From: a virus
Length of the DNA stretch: 33,004 nucleotides
IMG/VR virus record: IMGVR_UViG_3300010401_000063
Location: 1 to 33,004 of that record
Strand: one strand, 5' to 3'
Translations under genes and position numbers: made by a program
Part shown: positions 7,399-15,515 of the stretch, piece by piece
Position numbering within the stretch: the stretch's first letter is position 1
How the letters are laid out: each line of letters opens with the position of its first letter
The notes under the pieces: model-generated
Database searches by the model: none
What the model saw: the letters and a program-made list of their open reading frames with translations, nothing else
Told to the model about the DNA's origin: nothing

Positions 7399-8447
7399 TA
7401 CGCCCTCGGAGCCGTGCCCAGATACTTCATGAGCAGAAGGTTACTGGCGGTGCCCTGCAATCCATTGTTGATCGCGTTCGCCCCGGTCAGATACGCGTTC
7501 GCCCGGTTCGCGCCGTTATTGATGTAGGCGTTGCTGATGTTATTGGATGCATTCGCCCCCGCAGAAGCCGACATGCCGATACCCGTCGATCCCAACCCCG
7601 CCTGCTGCATGAGCCGGTCGACGAAGGACGAATACTCCCGTGAGGCAAGGCCTGAGGCGTAACGTTCGCCGGCTTTCACTGCGGCGCCCGAGAGCAGTCC
7701 GCCGCGCGCGGCGGCGGAATTGTCGATCGCCTTCTGTCCTTCCTGCAGGTTGAACTGATAGTCGGGGCTCGTGAAGAACGCCGACATGTCAGGCCCGGCA
7801 GTCGAGGATGCGGTGGCGGGGGGGCCTGCCTGCTGCTGCGGAGCCGCCGTCAGCATCGAATCGTATCGCTGCTGCCAGTCCGCCTGATTGCCGTCCGGGT
7901 GGTAGCGCGCGCCGTAGTACGCACCCGCTACACTCTGCAATTGATCCTTGGTGAACATACGGCCATCGGGCAGCGCGACCATGCCGTTGCCGAGATCGGT
8001 CAGCTGGTTATCGGCCATGAAGGCCTGAAGGTTCCGCCGCTCATCGCCGTGCTTGCTGGAAAAGAGCGCCGCGGCGGGATCGAGAATCTTGCCGAGTCCG
8101 CCGAGTTTCTGCGTGAGCTGCCCACCGGGATTGAGCGAGCCGCCCGGTACTGAGACTCCGGGCATGGACGCGCTGAACGGTGTACCCGAAGCACCGCCGG
8201 CTCCGTAGTTTCCCGTAGGGACTGATCCGTAGCCGTAGAGACGAGCGAGGCGGTTCAGCGCCTGATCGCCGATGTAGCGCTGACCGGCGGTATCGGAGCG
8301 CACCAGATCGAACTGGCGCTGCTGTTCGGCGATGGCCTGCGCGGTCGCATCGCCGGAGGCGCGTGCGGCCTTGTCGGAGGCTTTCTTGCCGATGATGGCG
8401 CCACCGACGCCGGCGACCACCGCAGCACCGGCTACCCAGAATGACAT
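7398..8447 (-). CDS. DNA transfer/ejection protein, gp7-like
   Basis: 349 aa. It starts with a Gly/Ala-rich hydrophobic segment (FWVAGAAVVAGVGGAIIGKK, residues about 3-22). The C-terminal half contains SPDYQFNLQEGQKAIDNSAA followed by ARGGLLSGAAVKAGERYASG and a YSSFVDRLMQQAGLGSTG segment, then Asn/Ala-rich repeats. This combination is typical of podoviral DNA transfer proteins in the P22 gp7 position. These proteins pass from the virion into the host envelope as the DNA enters. It overlaps the upstream gene by 16 bases and the next by 1 base. Confidence 0.65.
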   Translation of the reverse strand: MSFWVAGAAVVAGVGGAIIGKKASDKAARASGDATAQAIAEQQRQFDLVRSDTAGQRYIGDQALNRLARLYGYGSVPTGNYGAGGASGTPFSASMPGVSVPGGSLNPGGQLTQKLGGLGKILDPAAALFSSKHGDERRNLQAFMADNQLTDLGNGMVALPDGRMFTKDQLQSVAGAYYGARYHPDGNQADWQQRYDSMLTAAPQQQAGPPATASSTAGPDMSAFFTSPDYQFNLQEGQKAIDNSAAARGGLLSGAAVKAGERYASGLASREYSSFVDRLMQQAGLGSTGIGMSASAGANASNNISNAYINNGANRANAYLTGANAINNGLQGTASNLLLMKYLGTAPRA

Positions 8448-8887
8448 TGCTGCCTCGCTCGGTTGATCATCTCAGGATCATTCGTCGTCAACTCGGCTTC
8501 CGCCTCGGCCTGCGTTTTCGCGTTACAGGCGTGGACCGTGATCCACACCGTGTCCTCGTGAGCCTGCAATACGCGCTTCGTGCCGGGCTTCGTCGTCAGC
8601 ACACACGGCGCCTTGAAACGCTGGTAGTCCTCGTCCGTCCACACGGAGATGTCGCCGGTCATGATGAAGGCGAAGTGCTCTTTCAGATGGATGCGGCTCG
8701 TGACGATCGCGCCCTTCTGCATCGTGACCTGTCGCGCATAGAGTCCATCAGCGAAACGGTTCACGAGCTGGAAGTCGATCTGCGGAAGTTGCAGGAGCTT
8801 CTCTTCGAGCTCGTACATTTCAGTAATAGTCGGTAGCTCGATCTCTCGTGAGCCATCGTCAACTTCGTAGCGAACGGTGAGATTCAT
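8432..8887 (-). CDS. Cupin-fold-like protein, gp14 position
   Basis: 151 aa. An N-terminal helical part (ITEMYELEEKLLQLPQIDFQ) is followed by a predicted beta-barrel: YARQVTMQKGAIVTSRIHLK, EHFAFIMTGDISVWTDE, FKAPCVLTTKPGTKRVLQAH and TVWITVHAC. Alternating short strands with a His/Glu near the first turn and a late His resemble small cupins, although a full metal-binding set is not clear. It lies between the needle-position protein and the ejection proteins, where P22 encodes gp14. The role in assembly is unknown. Confidence 0.5.
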   Translation of the reverse strand: MNLTVRYEVDDGSREIELPTITEMYELEEKLLQLPQIDFQLVNRFADGLYARQVTMQKGAIVTSRIHLKEHFAFIMTGDISVWTDEDYQRFKAPCVLTTKPGTKRVLQAHEDTVWITVHACNAKTQAEAEAELTTNDPEMINRARQQCHSG

Positions 8888-9357
8888 GCGACCCGGATCA
8901 TGACGACGGACCCATTCCGGTACAGTTTCCCGACCGCGACCCCTGCGGTGGCCGCTGCGGCATCGTCGACGGCATTGGTGAGAGTCAGCGTCTGCTGCAG
9001 ATACCGCGCATCGCCTTCGGTCGGCGTGAGGTAGACCGGATGCGGGTCGGTGGCCGCCACATGCGCCGCAAGAGCGGTCGCTGCGCTCGCAGCGGCCTGC
9101 GCTTCTGCAGCCGCCGCAAGATTCGCCGCGCTCGCATTCGATTCAGCGATGGCTGCCGCCTGTGCGGCATCCGCCTTCGCAGTAGCCGCCGCATCGGCAG
9201 TCGAACTGATGTAGGCCGTGGTGTCCGGCGCGAGCGTCTCGGTCGTCACGCTCTGCGGGGAGGCCGTCGTTCGCGCCCGACGTCCCGCGCGCTGCCAGTC
9301 CGCCGCCGAGAACTTGCTGGGATCGGCGTTCTGCGGAAAGTCGAACTGCACCGCCAT
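8884..9357 (-). CDS. Needle/short fibre candidate with Ala-rich coiled coil
   Basis: 157 aa. Residues about 52-105 are almost pure Ala with regularly placed Asp, Glu, Lys and Asn (ADAAQAAAIAESNASAANLA), which predicts a long trimeric coiled coil. It is followed by the tail-fibre motif DPHPVYLTPTEGDARYLQ and a small C-terminal beta domain. The gene follows gp10-like directly (TGATG overlap), which is where P22 encodes the trimeric tail needle gp26. Closing the tail tube and piercing the outer membrane is therefore a reasonable role, but it is inferred from shape and order. Confidence 0.5.
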   Translation of the reverse strand: MAVQFDFPQNADPSKFSAADWQRAGRRARTTASPQSVTTETLAPDTTAYISSTADAAATAKADAAQAAAIAESNASAANLAAAAEAQAAASAATALAAHVAATDPHPVYLTPTEGDARYLQQTLTLTNAVDDAAAATAGVAVGKLYRNGSVVMIRVA

Positions 9358-10736
9358 CAGTAGTTGCCCGTAGCCGCTTCGGTCGTCGCGAGAATGAGTG
9401 TGCGACGTACCGGGTCACTGATCTGATAGCGATATACCCGGTCACGCGCCTGACCGAGCTGGTTCCACACCGTACGCCTTCGGTACTCGCCTATCTTTCC
9501 CATGGAGCGAAAGCGCTGCGCGCTCCAGGTACGCCCGCCGTCATCGGACCAGTCGAGCATCACCTGCGGGTCCGCCCCCTGACCGGAGCTGAGTCCGACG
9601 CCCTGCTCGAACACGAGTTCCAGCCGCTGGTGAATCATGCGGCGGTTCTCGCTCGTCACAGGAGGAGCCGTGGCCGAACACCAGAGAACGTCGTCCCATT
9701 CCTTGAAGGTCTCCGCATCAAGAATTCCGATGCGGTTCGTGTAGTAGTCGAGGACGTACCACGCGTCGTAGCAGCGCAGAATCGCCAGCGGCCGCCAGCG
9801 CTCGAAGCCAAGCGACTTGCGCTCGTGCCAGAGCTGGGTCGAGAGATCGTAGACGATCGTTCCGGAATCGAAGGAGAAGGCGACGAACTTGTGCCCGCCC
9901 TCGCTCCATGTCATCGAGAAGCAGGTCTTGTCGAGTGAGTCCTCGATGATCTGCTCGATACCGGGAATCGAGATGATCTGCGGGGTGTAGCCGTTGAGCT
10001 GATACACCTTGCCGTCGTGACCGACGAAGATCACGACATTGGCCGCCTTCGCGACGGCGTACCGGGAGAGAATCCCGATCTCACCGATGCCGTTCCCGAC
10101 CTGCTCGAAAGAGAAGTCGGCGTTGCCGGTATTGGTCCAGATCTCGAACGACTCGCGGCCGAAGAGAATGAGTTCACCGAGATTCGCAATCGCCCCGACG
10201 AGGTCATCCGGATAGCGTTCGGCGGAAGAAAAGTCGAGCGCATCCCACTCCGCAGGGTTGCGGTTGCTCGACAGATAGAACTTCCCCGACACCGGCGCGC
10301 CGATGATGAAGAAGCCATCGAGTTCTTCCACCCATTCCGCGCCCGGAAAGTCCGGGTCGGTGATCTGCTGGACCGAGACGCCATTCCAGTAGTACCCGAG
10401 GCGGCTCGTCACGAGCATGAGATGGGTTTCATCCCCTGCCATGTCGACGTAGGCCGTTCCCGGCACATCCCCCAGACCGGTTGCGAGACCGGTTTCGGTG
10501 ATGCGATAGAGCACCTCGCCCACGACCGCATAGAGCACGCCGTTGACGACGATGGCGCCGCGCGCGTTACCGGAGCCCACCGTCAGATACGGCCGGACGC
10601 CATACCCCTGAATGACCGCTGCGAAGGTCTTGGCCTGCGGGGGCGCCTGCTCGAGATAGCAGTTCACCAGACGCTGCGCAGACAAGGGAAGCGACCGGAG
10701 TCGATACGACCCGGTCCCGAACGGAATCGCCGGCAT
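9357..10736 (-). CDS. Tail hub / packaged-DNA stabilization protein, gp10-like
   Basis: 459 aa, close to the P22 gp10 length. The N-terminus MPAIPFGTGSYRLRSLPLSA and NCYLEQAPPQAK segment are followed by repeating beta units with G-x-L-Y and W motifs (GVLYAVVGEVLYRI, YYWNGVSVQQI, FGRESFEIWTNTGNADFSFE, VYQLNGYTPQIIS). These suggest a beta-propeller-like core. The family forms the tail hub that joins the gp4 ring to the needle and spikes and helps hold DNA in the head. It directly follows the gp4-like gene with a 1-base overlap. Confidence 0.8.
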   Translation of the reverse strand: MPAIPFGTGSYRLRSLPLSAQRLVNCYLEQAPPQAKTFAAVIQGYGVRPYLTVGSGNARGAIVVNGVLYAVVGEVLYRITETGLATGLGDVPGTAYVDMAGDETHLMLVTSRLGYYWNGVSVQQITDPDFPGAEWVEELDGFFIIGAPVSGKFYLSSNRNPAEWDALDFSSAERYPDDLVGAIANLGELILFGRESFEIWTNTGNADFSFEQVGNGIGEIGILSRYAVAKAANVVIFVGHDGKVYQLNGYTPQIISIPGIEQIIEDSLDKTCFSMTWSEGGHKFVAFSFDSGTIVYDLSTQLWHERKSLGFERWRPLAILRCYDAWYVLDYYTNRIGILDAETFKEWDDVLWCSATAPPVTSENRRMIHQRLELVFEQGVGLSSGQGADPQVMLDWSDDGGRTWSAQRFRSMGKIGEYRRRTVWNQLGQARDRVYRYQISDPVRRTLILATTEAATGNY

Positions 10737-11098
10737 CAGAAATACTCGGACTCGACCGGCCGGTTGACGTAGGTCCTTGCCGTGAGCGAGCGCAGGATCC
10801 TTTCTGCCGGAGATGGCGGCGTCAGCCCAAACTTGCCCATGGCGATCACACTCGCGGGGTCCGGGTTTGCGAAATGCCCGACAGCCTCCGCCGCCACCAT
10901 GTCGATGATCACCATCTCGTACTCATCCGGAACGTCCTCACTGAAGGTCCAGTTGATGAGGTCGTTCTGCACGAGAAGCGCGTTCAGTACGCGATAGCGG
11001 TCGAGCACGGTCTGCCCGTCCTCGGGGGCCGGAGCCTCTCCCGCGGCCAGCACGCCGAGGCGTATCAGCACGCGGGTCTTCAATTCCTGATGTGTCAT
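10736..11098 (-). CDS. Head completion / tail accessory factor, gp4-like
   Basis: 120 aa, mostly helical: TRVLIRLGVLAAGEAPAPED near the N-terminus is the typical opening of this family (R-L-G-V-L-x-x-G-E-x-P-x-x-E-D). It is followed by a helix ending VLNALLVQNDLINWTFSED and YEMVIIDMVAAEAVGHFANP. P22 gp4 binds under the portal after packaging and forms the platform for gp10. The ATG has no obvious ribosome site, so translation may depend on reading from upstream. Confidence 0.75.
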   Translation of the reverse strand: MTHQELKTRVLIRLGVLAAGEAPAPEDGQTVLDRYRVLNALLVQNDLINWTFSEDVPDEYEMVIIDMVAAEAVGHFANPDPASVIAMGKFGLTPPSPAERILRSLTARTYVNRPVESEYF

Positions 11099-11101
11099 GA
11101 G

Positions 11102-11126
11102 AAAGGGCCGGCTGTTACACCGGCCC
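11102..11126 (-). terminator. Hairpin between capsid-associated gene and gp4-like gene
   Basis: Minus-strand GGGCCGG and CCGGCCC arms (7 pairs, 8-base loop) followed by TTTCTC, filling the 34-base gap. The U-tract is short, so it may be a weak or attenuating terminator, or it may stabilise the upstream capsid message. Confidence 0.45.
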
Positions 11127-11132
11127 CGGTCC

Positions 11133-11534
11133 TCACTTCTGGCAGAGGAACGCGCAGTAGAGCGTTCCTGCCGCGGCAGTACCCGGCGCCGTTGTGGTCG
11201 TCACCTTCGCCAGCGTGTTCGCCGTGATCGTGACGGGAGTGATTCCCACGAACGTCTTGGCTCCGCTCTGGCCACCCGTCAGACCCGTGGCCACATCGGT
11301 CGATCCGAGCGTGACCTTCTGCACCATCGCCGGCGACACGTTGGTGTCCATGTCGGTCGGTGAGTACAGGAAGCCATACACGGTGCAGTTCGCCGGGAGA
11401 TACCCGAGCTCCATGACGTCATTCGCTTCGAGCTGACCCGTCGCGTACGCCACGGTGAAGGGTACGAGAAACATCCCAGTCGGCGCCGCAAACGGCGGAT
11501 CGGCCGAGACAGCAACAGTCGTTTCACCAGCCAT
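11133..11534 (-). CDS. Virion protein next to capsid, possible decoration or minor head protein
   Basis: 133 aa with GGAG ribosome site 6-7 bases before the ATG. Rich in Thr, Val, Ala and Gly, with beta-type segments (FLVPFTVAYATGQLEANDVM, ELGYLPANCTVYGFLYSPTD, TFVGITPVTITANTLAKVTT). The gene lies 13 bases after the major capsid stop. Small beta-rich proteins in this place are often head decoration or accessory proteins made in large amounts. No family signature was recognised beyond that. Confidence 0.6.
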   Translation of the reverse strand: MAGETTVAVSADPPFAAPTGMFLVPFTVAYATGQLEANDVMELGYLPANCTVYGFLYSPTDMDTNVSPAMVQKVTLGSTDVATGLTGGQSGAKTFVGITPVTITANTLAKVTTTTAPGTAAAGTLYCAFLCQK

Positions 11535-11547
11535 GAAAGTCTCCTAG

Positions 11548-12663
11548 TTAGGTGAACGCGAAGTAGCCGGTCACGAGACCGTTCTGCTTCGGGGTTGTGG
11601 TGTCGGATGCGCCGGCGCCGAAATACAGCTTGGCGACCTGATCGAGCATCTTGATGCCCGCACCGTTCACCTCGTCGTAGTCGTCCACCTGCTCGATGAC
11701 CTTGGAGCGCAACGCCACGGCGTAACCGAGCGCCTGCGCGCCCACGAGGTAGGCCGGAGCCACCGAAGTCGTACCGGATGCGCCCGGCGTGCCCGCCAGA
11801 GCTGCAATCTCCGGAACTTCCTTGATGATGAGGCCGTCGGTGATGAGGTCACCGCCCGTGAACAGCGGGTTGTTTTCACCCTGCGCGCGTACCCATGCCT
11901 CACGGTTGAGCTGTGCGAACGCCGTCTGCGCCTGACGGAACAGCTTCGTGCCCATGAACACGACGTACCATTCCTCGTCATCGCGCACCTTGATCGGCCG
12001 GATGATCGGATTGGCCGCCTTGGCCGCGTCCTTCATCTTCTTCATGTTCGCGTCATTGACGATGTCGTTGGTCGTGTCCAGCTGCGTCAGATCCGCCGAG
12101 TGATCCCCGGTGGAAAGCGCCGTACCGCTCAGATATGCGCCGAACACCACGCGGTCGGCGTTGTTCACCAGCCAGGTATCCTTGTCGGCCTCTGATGCCG
12201 AGCCGAGTGCCTGATGGGTGTTGCCGTCGGTGGAGATCGAACCGAGCGAGGTGATGATGCGATCACGGAAGTAGGTCTTGAAGTTGTCCTGCAGGACCGA
12301 GCTTCGCGCCTCGACGAGATCGATTGCGCTGAACTGCTTGTCGGACTCCCAGATCGTCACCGCGAAGCGCGACAGGCCGATCGTCAGCTTGTTCGAGCGG
12401 GTATCGAGCGGCGTCTCATAGCCCTTCAGCGTCTGATAGCCGGTGCGGATACCGCCATTGGCGACGGTGGCGCCGAGCTGGTTGACGAGGTAGATGTAGA
12501 CGCTTTCGCCCCGCGCCTTCTGCAGGTCCTCGACCAGCTGGATGGGCGAATTCTCCGTCGTACCGATGTAGCGGGAGAACTTGTTGTTGCGGATGAATTC
12601 CGAAAAGAACTTGTTCTGGTATCGAACAACCCGAGCATTGGTCGGGACTGCGGTCTGAGCCAT
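11548..12663 (-). CDS. Major capsid protein
   Basis: 371 aa with a strong GAGGAG ribosome site 5 bases before the ATG. It starts MAQTAVPTNARVVRYQNKFF, and contains FSRYIGTTENSPIQLVEDLQ and KLTIGLSRFAVTIWESDKQF, resembling HK97-fold capsid proteins of the N4 gp56-type group found in many podoviruses. Position after a scaffold-like gene, its own terminator just upstream (12705-12729) and the strong ribosome site fit the most abundant virion protein. The exact subfamily is uncertain. Confidence 0.8.
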   Translation of the reverse strand: MAQTAVPTNARVVRYQNKFFSEFIRNNKFSRYIGTTENSPIQLVEDLQKARGESVYIYLVNQLGATVANGGIRTGYQTLKGYETPLDTRSNKLTIGLSRFAVTIWESDKQFSAIDLVEARSSVLQDNFKTYFRDRIITSLGSISTDGNTHQALGSASEADKDTWLVNNADRVVFGAYLSGTALSTGDHSADLTQLDTTNDIVNDANMKKMKDAAKAANPIIRPIKVRDDEEWYVVFMGTKLFRQAQTAFAQLNREAWVRAQGENNPLFTGGDLITDGLIIKEVPEIAALAGTPGASGTTSVAPAYLVGAQALGYAVALRSKVIEQVDDYDEVNGAGIKMLDQVAKLYFGAGASDTTTPKQNGLVTGYFAFT

Positions 12664-12704
12664 GTGAACTCCTCAAAGTTGGTTGGATGGCCGGACCGCA
12701 GGCA

Positions 12705-12729
12705 ATAAAAAACCCGCTCGTGGCGGGTT
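12705..12729 (-). terminator. Strong terminator upstream of the major capsid gene
   Basis: Minus-strand AACCCGC/GCGGGTT stem (7 pairs, 5-base loop, 12711-12729) followed by TTTTTTATT. It lies between the scaffold stop and the capsid start. Unless antiterminated, polymerase from upstream would stop before the capsid gene. Confidence 0.75.
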
Positions 12730-12753
12730 CCTGATCAACCATGTCGGGTCCGG

Positions 12754-13557
12754 CTATTTGAATCGAACGATGTTCCGAATGTCGTCGGCGTCCTCATCCC
12801 CTGCTTTCACAGGCGTGGAGGGAACCCCGTTGAGTGAGCGCGGAACGGCGGCAAGTTCTGCCTGGGATTTCGTCAGAGTTTCGATCTGGGCAGTCAGTGC
12901 AGCGATCTGCTTCGACTGCTCGTCGAGTTTCGCCTGAGAGGCGGCGGTCACCTTGTCGCGGTATTTCATGAGATCGCCGCCGACATCGGCCAGTTCTCTC
13001 ACGTGGATACCCATCGAATAGATGTACTCGCCTGGATCATCAGAGGCACGCAAGCCTTCAATCAGGCGCGGATCACGATCCATGGCCTCGAGGAAGGCGG
13101 CTTCCGCCTCCGAAAAGTCCTTGTAGATCGCGCGCGCGGTCTTGACCGAGAGCTTGTAGATCGCCTCACGGATCGGCTGGTTGCCTTCATTGACCCGTGC
13201 TGAGATCGCTGCATCTTCGTTCTCGAAGACGGACGGTTTCGCAACAGGTGTCTGCTGTTTGGCCAGCAATTCCGCGTAGCGCTGTTCGGCTTCCTGCCGC
13301 TTGCGGCGCTCGGCAATGATCGCCGCCACATCGGCCCGGGGTTTCTCCTGCTTTTCGGCAGGTTTTTCCTCGGCCTTTGCGAAGCGGCCCTTCTCGTCCC
13401 GTGCGGCCTTGGCCTCAGCCGATTCCTCGGCGGGCTTCGACTCTGCTGCAGGCGGCGCAGCCTCTTTCTCGCCCTTCGCCTCTGGAGGCGCTTGCACGGG
13501 CTCAGCTTTCGGCGTCTCACCCAGAATGCTCTGAATACTCTCCACTTCAACGCTCAT
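12754..13557 (-). CDS. Capsid scaffolding protein
   Basis: 267 aa. Highly charged and Ala/Glu/Lys/Pro-rich N-terminal half (PPEAKGEKEAAPPAAESKPA), a central helical region (EAEAAFLEAMDRDPRLIEGL), a coiled coil (QAKLDEQSKQIAALTAQIET) and a short C-terminus PRSLNGVPS...DDIRNIVRFK. This composition, and its position between portal and capsid, are typical of scaffolds that direct procapsid assembly and then leave. GGAG lies about 6 bases before the ATG. Confidence 0.75.
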   Translation of the reverse strand: MSVEVESIQSILGETPKAEPVQAPPEAKGEKEAAPPAAESKPAEESAEAKAARDEKGRFAKAEEKPAEKQEKPRADVAAIIAERRKRQEAEQRYAELLAKQQTPVAKPSVFENEDAAISARVNEGNQPIREAIYKLSVKTARAIYKDFSEAEAAFLEAMDRDPRLIEGLRASDDPGEYIYSMGIHVRELADVGGDLMKYRDKVTAASQAKLDEQSKQIAALTAQIETLTKSQAELAAVPRSLNGVPSTPVKAGDEDADDIRNIVRFK

Positions 13558-13570
13558 ACACGCTCCTCAA

Positions 13571-13616
13571 TCGCCCGAAACAGCGGCGGCCTGAAACGCC
13601 CGAAACCCGGCGGCGG
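13571..13616. repeat. Short direct repeat in the portal-scaffold gap
   Basis: Two copies of CGCCCGAAAC, each followed within a few bases by GGCGGCG-like sequence, lie about 30 bases apart in the only non-coding gap (59 bases) between the portal and scaffold genes. It may be a regulatory hairpin or a remnant of duplication. No function seen. Confidence 0.35.
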
Positions 13617-15515
13617 TTAATTCACTGAAACGGTTGTCTTGGCCGCGGGCTTCGCGCCCGGCTGGCCTGCCTCGCCTTCCGGCTGAGGACTGGTGAACTC
13701 GGCGATCTTCACGCTCGCGTCCACCTGGGATTCGACGGCGGCGGCCTTGGCCTGCTCGGCCTGCGCGGCGGTCTTCTCCACATTCGCTTTGGCAAGGGCT
13801 TCCTGCAGTTCCATCATCCGGGCCTGCATCTGCGCCATCTGCTGTGCTTCGGGGTCGTTGGCTCCCGACAGCTCATCCATGACCTGCTTCTTCGTCTGCG
13901 CACGCAGCTGGGATGCGGCGATCAGTGCCCGCGGCGGGATCTTTACCGCACCCGACTCGGCGAGCCGTACGAGCTTCTCGAATTCCTCGGACTGGACGAT
14001 CACCGTATCCGGTGCTTCATCGATGATGATGTCGACGTCCATCTCCGCGACGTTGTTCTCGATCGTCTGTCCCATGGCGTTCGGGTCGGAGGCGATCTGC
14101 TGCACCATCGCCATCTTCTGCTCGGGCGGCAGCTGCTTCTTGGCCAGTTTCTTGGCCTGCAGCTCGCCCATGGTCGTTGGCTGGTTGAGACCGGCGAAGC
14201 GGACGTTGTCCTCGTTGTCAGTCACGCGAATCCACATGGGCGCGGTCCAGTACTGCCGGATGCGGTTCCATGCATGGCGATACATGCGCGTCTTCCAGGA
14301 ACGCAGCGCATTGGCGAGGGGAGCGGTCATCAGCATGCCGCTCTGCTGGTCCACCTGCTTGGCGCGGCCCGAGATATTGCCCGTCTGTCCCATGAGCGCC
14401 GCATTGGGGCCGGTCATCGAGAGCTGCTGATCCGTGTACTGCATCAGCTGGAACTGGCCCTGCGACATGTCGAGATTGGTGATGATCTCGGACTTCATGC
14501 CCTGCGTGTATTCGATAAACCCATCGGGCTTGTGCAGTTCGTTGCGGGCCTTGTTGATGTCCGCGTAGGCGCCTTTCTCCGCATGAATCTGCTTCGTGTT
14601 GAGCAAATGCATCATCTTGGAACGGCGCTTGTTGTGCTCGTCCTGCAGATCGATCCAGCGCGGCACGGCGCCGAAGGGATTGCCGTCACGGTCCTTGTAG
14701 ACCGCCTGCAGCTCGATGCAGCAATCCGGCTGGCCATCCTCGTCCTTGTAGTTGGAGGGCTCGGGACCTTCCAGATAGCCGCCGATACACCACACCGCGC
14801 GCATCCAGTACTCGCCCTTGCGATAGTAGGTGGTGAACACCTGCACGCGCTTGCGCTTGTCGCTGATCATCGCGAAGCGCGGCTTGTCCTCGTGCGTCTG
14901 GTCCGTGCTGAGGGATTCGCCGGTGAAGCACTGCTCAAGAATATCGGCCTTGCCCTTCCACTGCGGCATGGCCACGGCGTCATCCAGATCCATCCACGTG
15001 AAGAAGCCCTTGTAGCGGGCGTCCGAGTAGTCGAGTTCGAGCGAGTGCGGATCGTAATAGACGCGTTCCCAGCGGATGCGGTTCATCAGCACGCGCGGAT
15101 GCTTCTTCTCGCGCGGCTCGATGATGACTTCGCCGGCACAGAGTCCCTCGACGATCAGGTTGTCGAAGGCGGCCGTCGTGACTTCCGTGAAAGCGTTGTC
15201 GTCCTTGACGTAGCGCAGCGCATCGGTTGCCGCATCCGCATCGTCTTCGTGCTGCGGCGTGCGCGGATAGGCTTTCGGGTCGGTGCGCGTCTGCTGTTCG
15301 ATGCCAAGCAGCGTGTCGCACTTATCCTGAATCTTGTTGTCGATGACCGGGGGCTGCTTGCGCTTCTTCAGCGCCTTGCGTTCCTCCTCGGACAGCTGCT
15401 CGTTGTTCTTGTAGTCCCGGCACTTCTCCGCGAGCGTACGGATGGCGAGGGTCGAGGTACTGAAGTCGCGGAACTCGGTGATGCGGTCATCGAGACCGTC
15501 TACGCTACTTTCCAC
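13617..15515 (-). CDS. Portal protein
   Basis: 632 aa, comparable to P22 gp1-type portals. The N-terminal region is charged (EERKALKKRKQPPVIDNKIQ), followed by the portal-like DKCDTLLGIEQQTRTDPKAY, LIVEGLCAGEVIIEPREKKH and IRWERVYYDPHSLELDYSDA. The last about 130 residues are a long Ala/Glu/Gln helix (MQARMMELQEALAKANVEKT) and a Gly/Pro/Ala-rich tail. It forms the dodecameric DNA entry ring at one head vertex and docks the terminase and later gp4. GTG start at 15513-15515, overlapping the TerL stop by 16 bases. Confidence 0.85.
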   Translation of the reverse strand: MESSVDGLDDRITEFRDFSTSTLAIRTLAEKCRDYKNNEQLSEEERKALKKRKQPPVIDNKIQDKCDTLLGIEQQTRTDPKAYPRTPQHEDDADAATDALRYVKDDNAFTEVTTAAFDNLIVEGLCAGEVIIEPREKKHPRVLMNRIRWERVYYDPHSLELDYSDARYKGFFTWMDLDDAVAMPQWKGKADILEQCFTGESLSTDQTHEDKPRFAMISDKRKRVQVFTTYYRKGEYWMRAVWCIGGYLEGPEPSNYKDEDGQPDCCIELQAVYKDRDGNPFGAVPRWIDLQDEHNKRRSKMMHLLNTKQIHAEKGAYADINKARNELHKPDGFIEYTQGMKSEIITNLDMSQGQFQLMQYTDQQLSMTGPNAALMGQTGNISGRAKQVDQQSGMLMTAPLANALRSWKTRMYRHAWNRIRQYWTAPMWIRVTDNEDNVRFAGLNQPTTMGELQAKKLAKKQLPPEQKMAMVQQIASDPNAMGQTIENNVAEMDVDIIIDEAPDTVIVQSEEFEKLVRLAESGAVKIPPRALIAASQLRAQTKKQVMDELSGANDPEAQQMAQMQARMMELQEALAKANVEKTAAQAEQAKAAAVESQVDASVKIAEFTSPQPEGEAGQPGAKPAAKTTVSVN

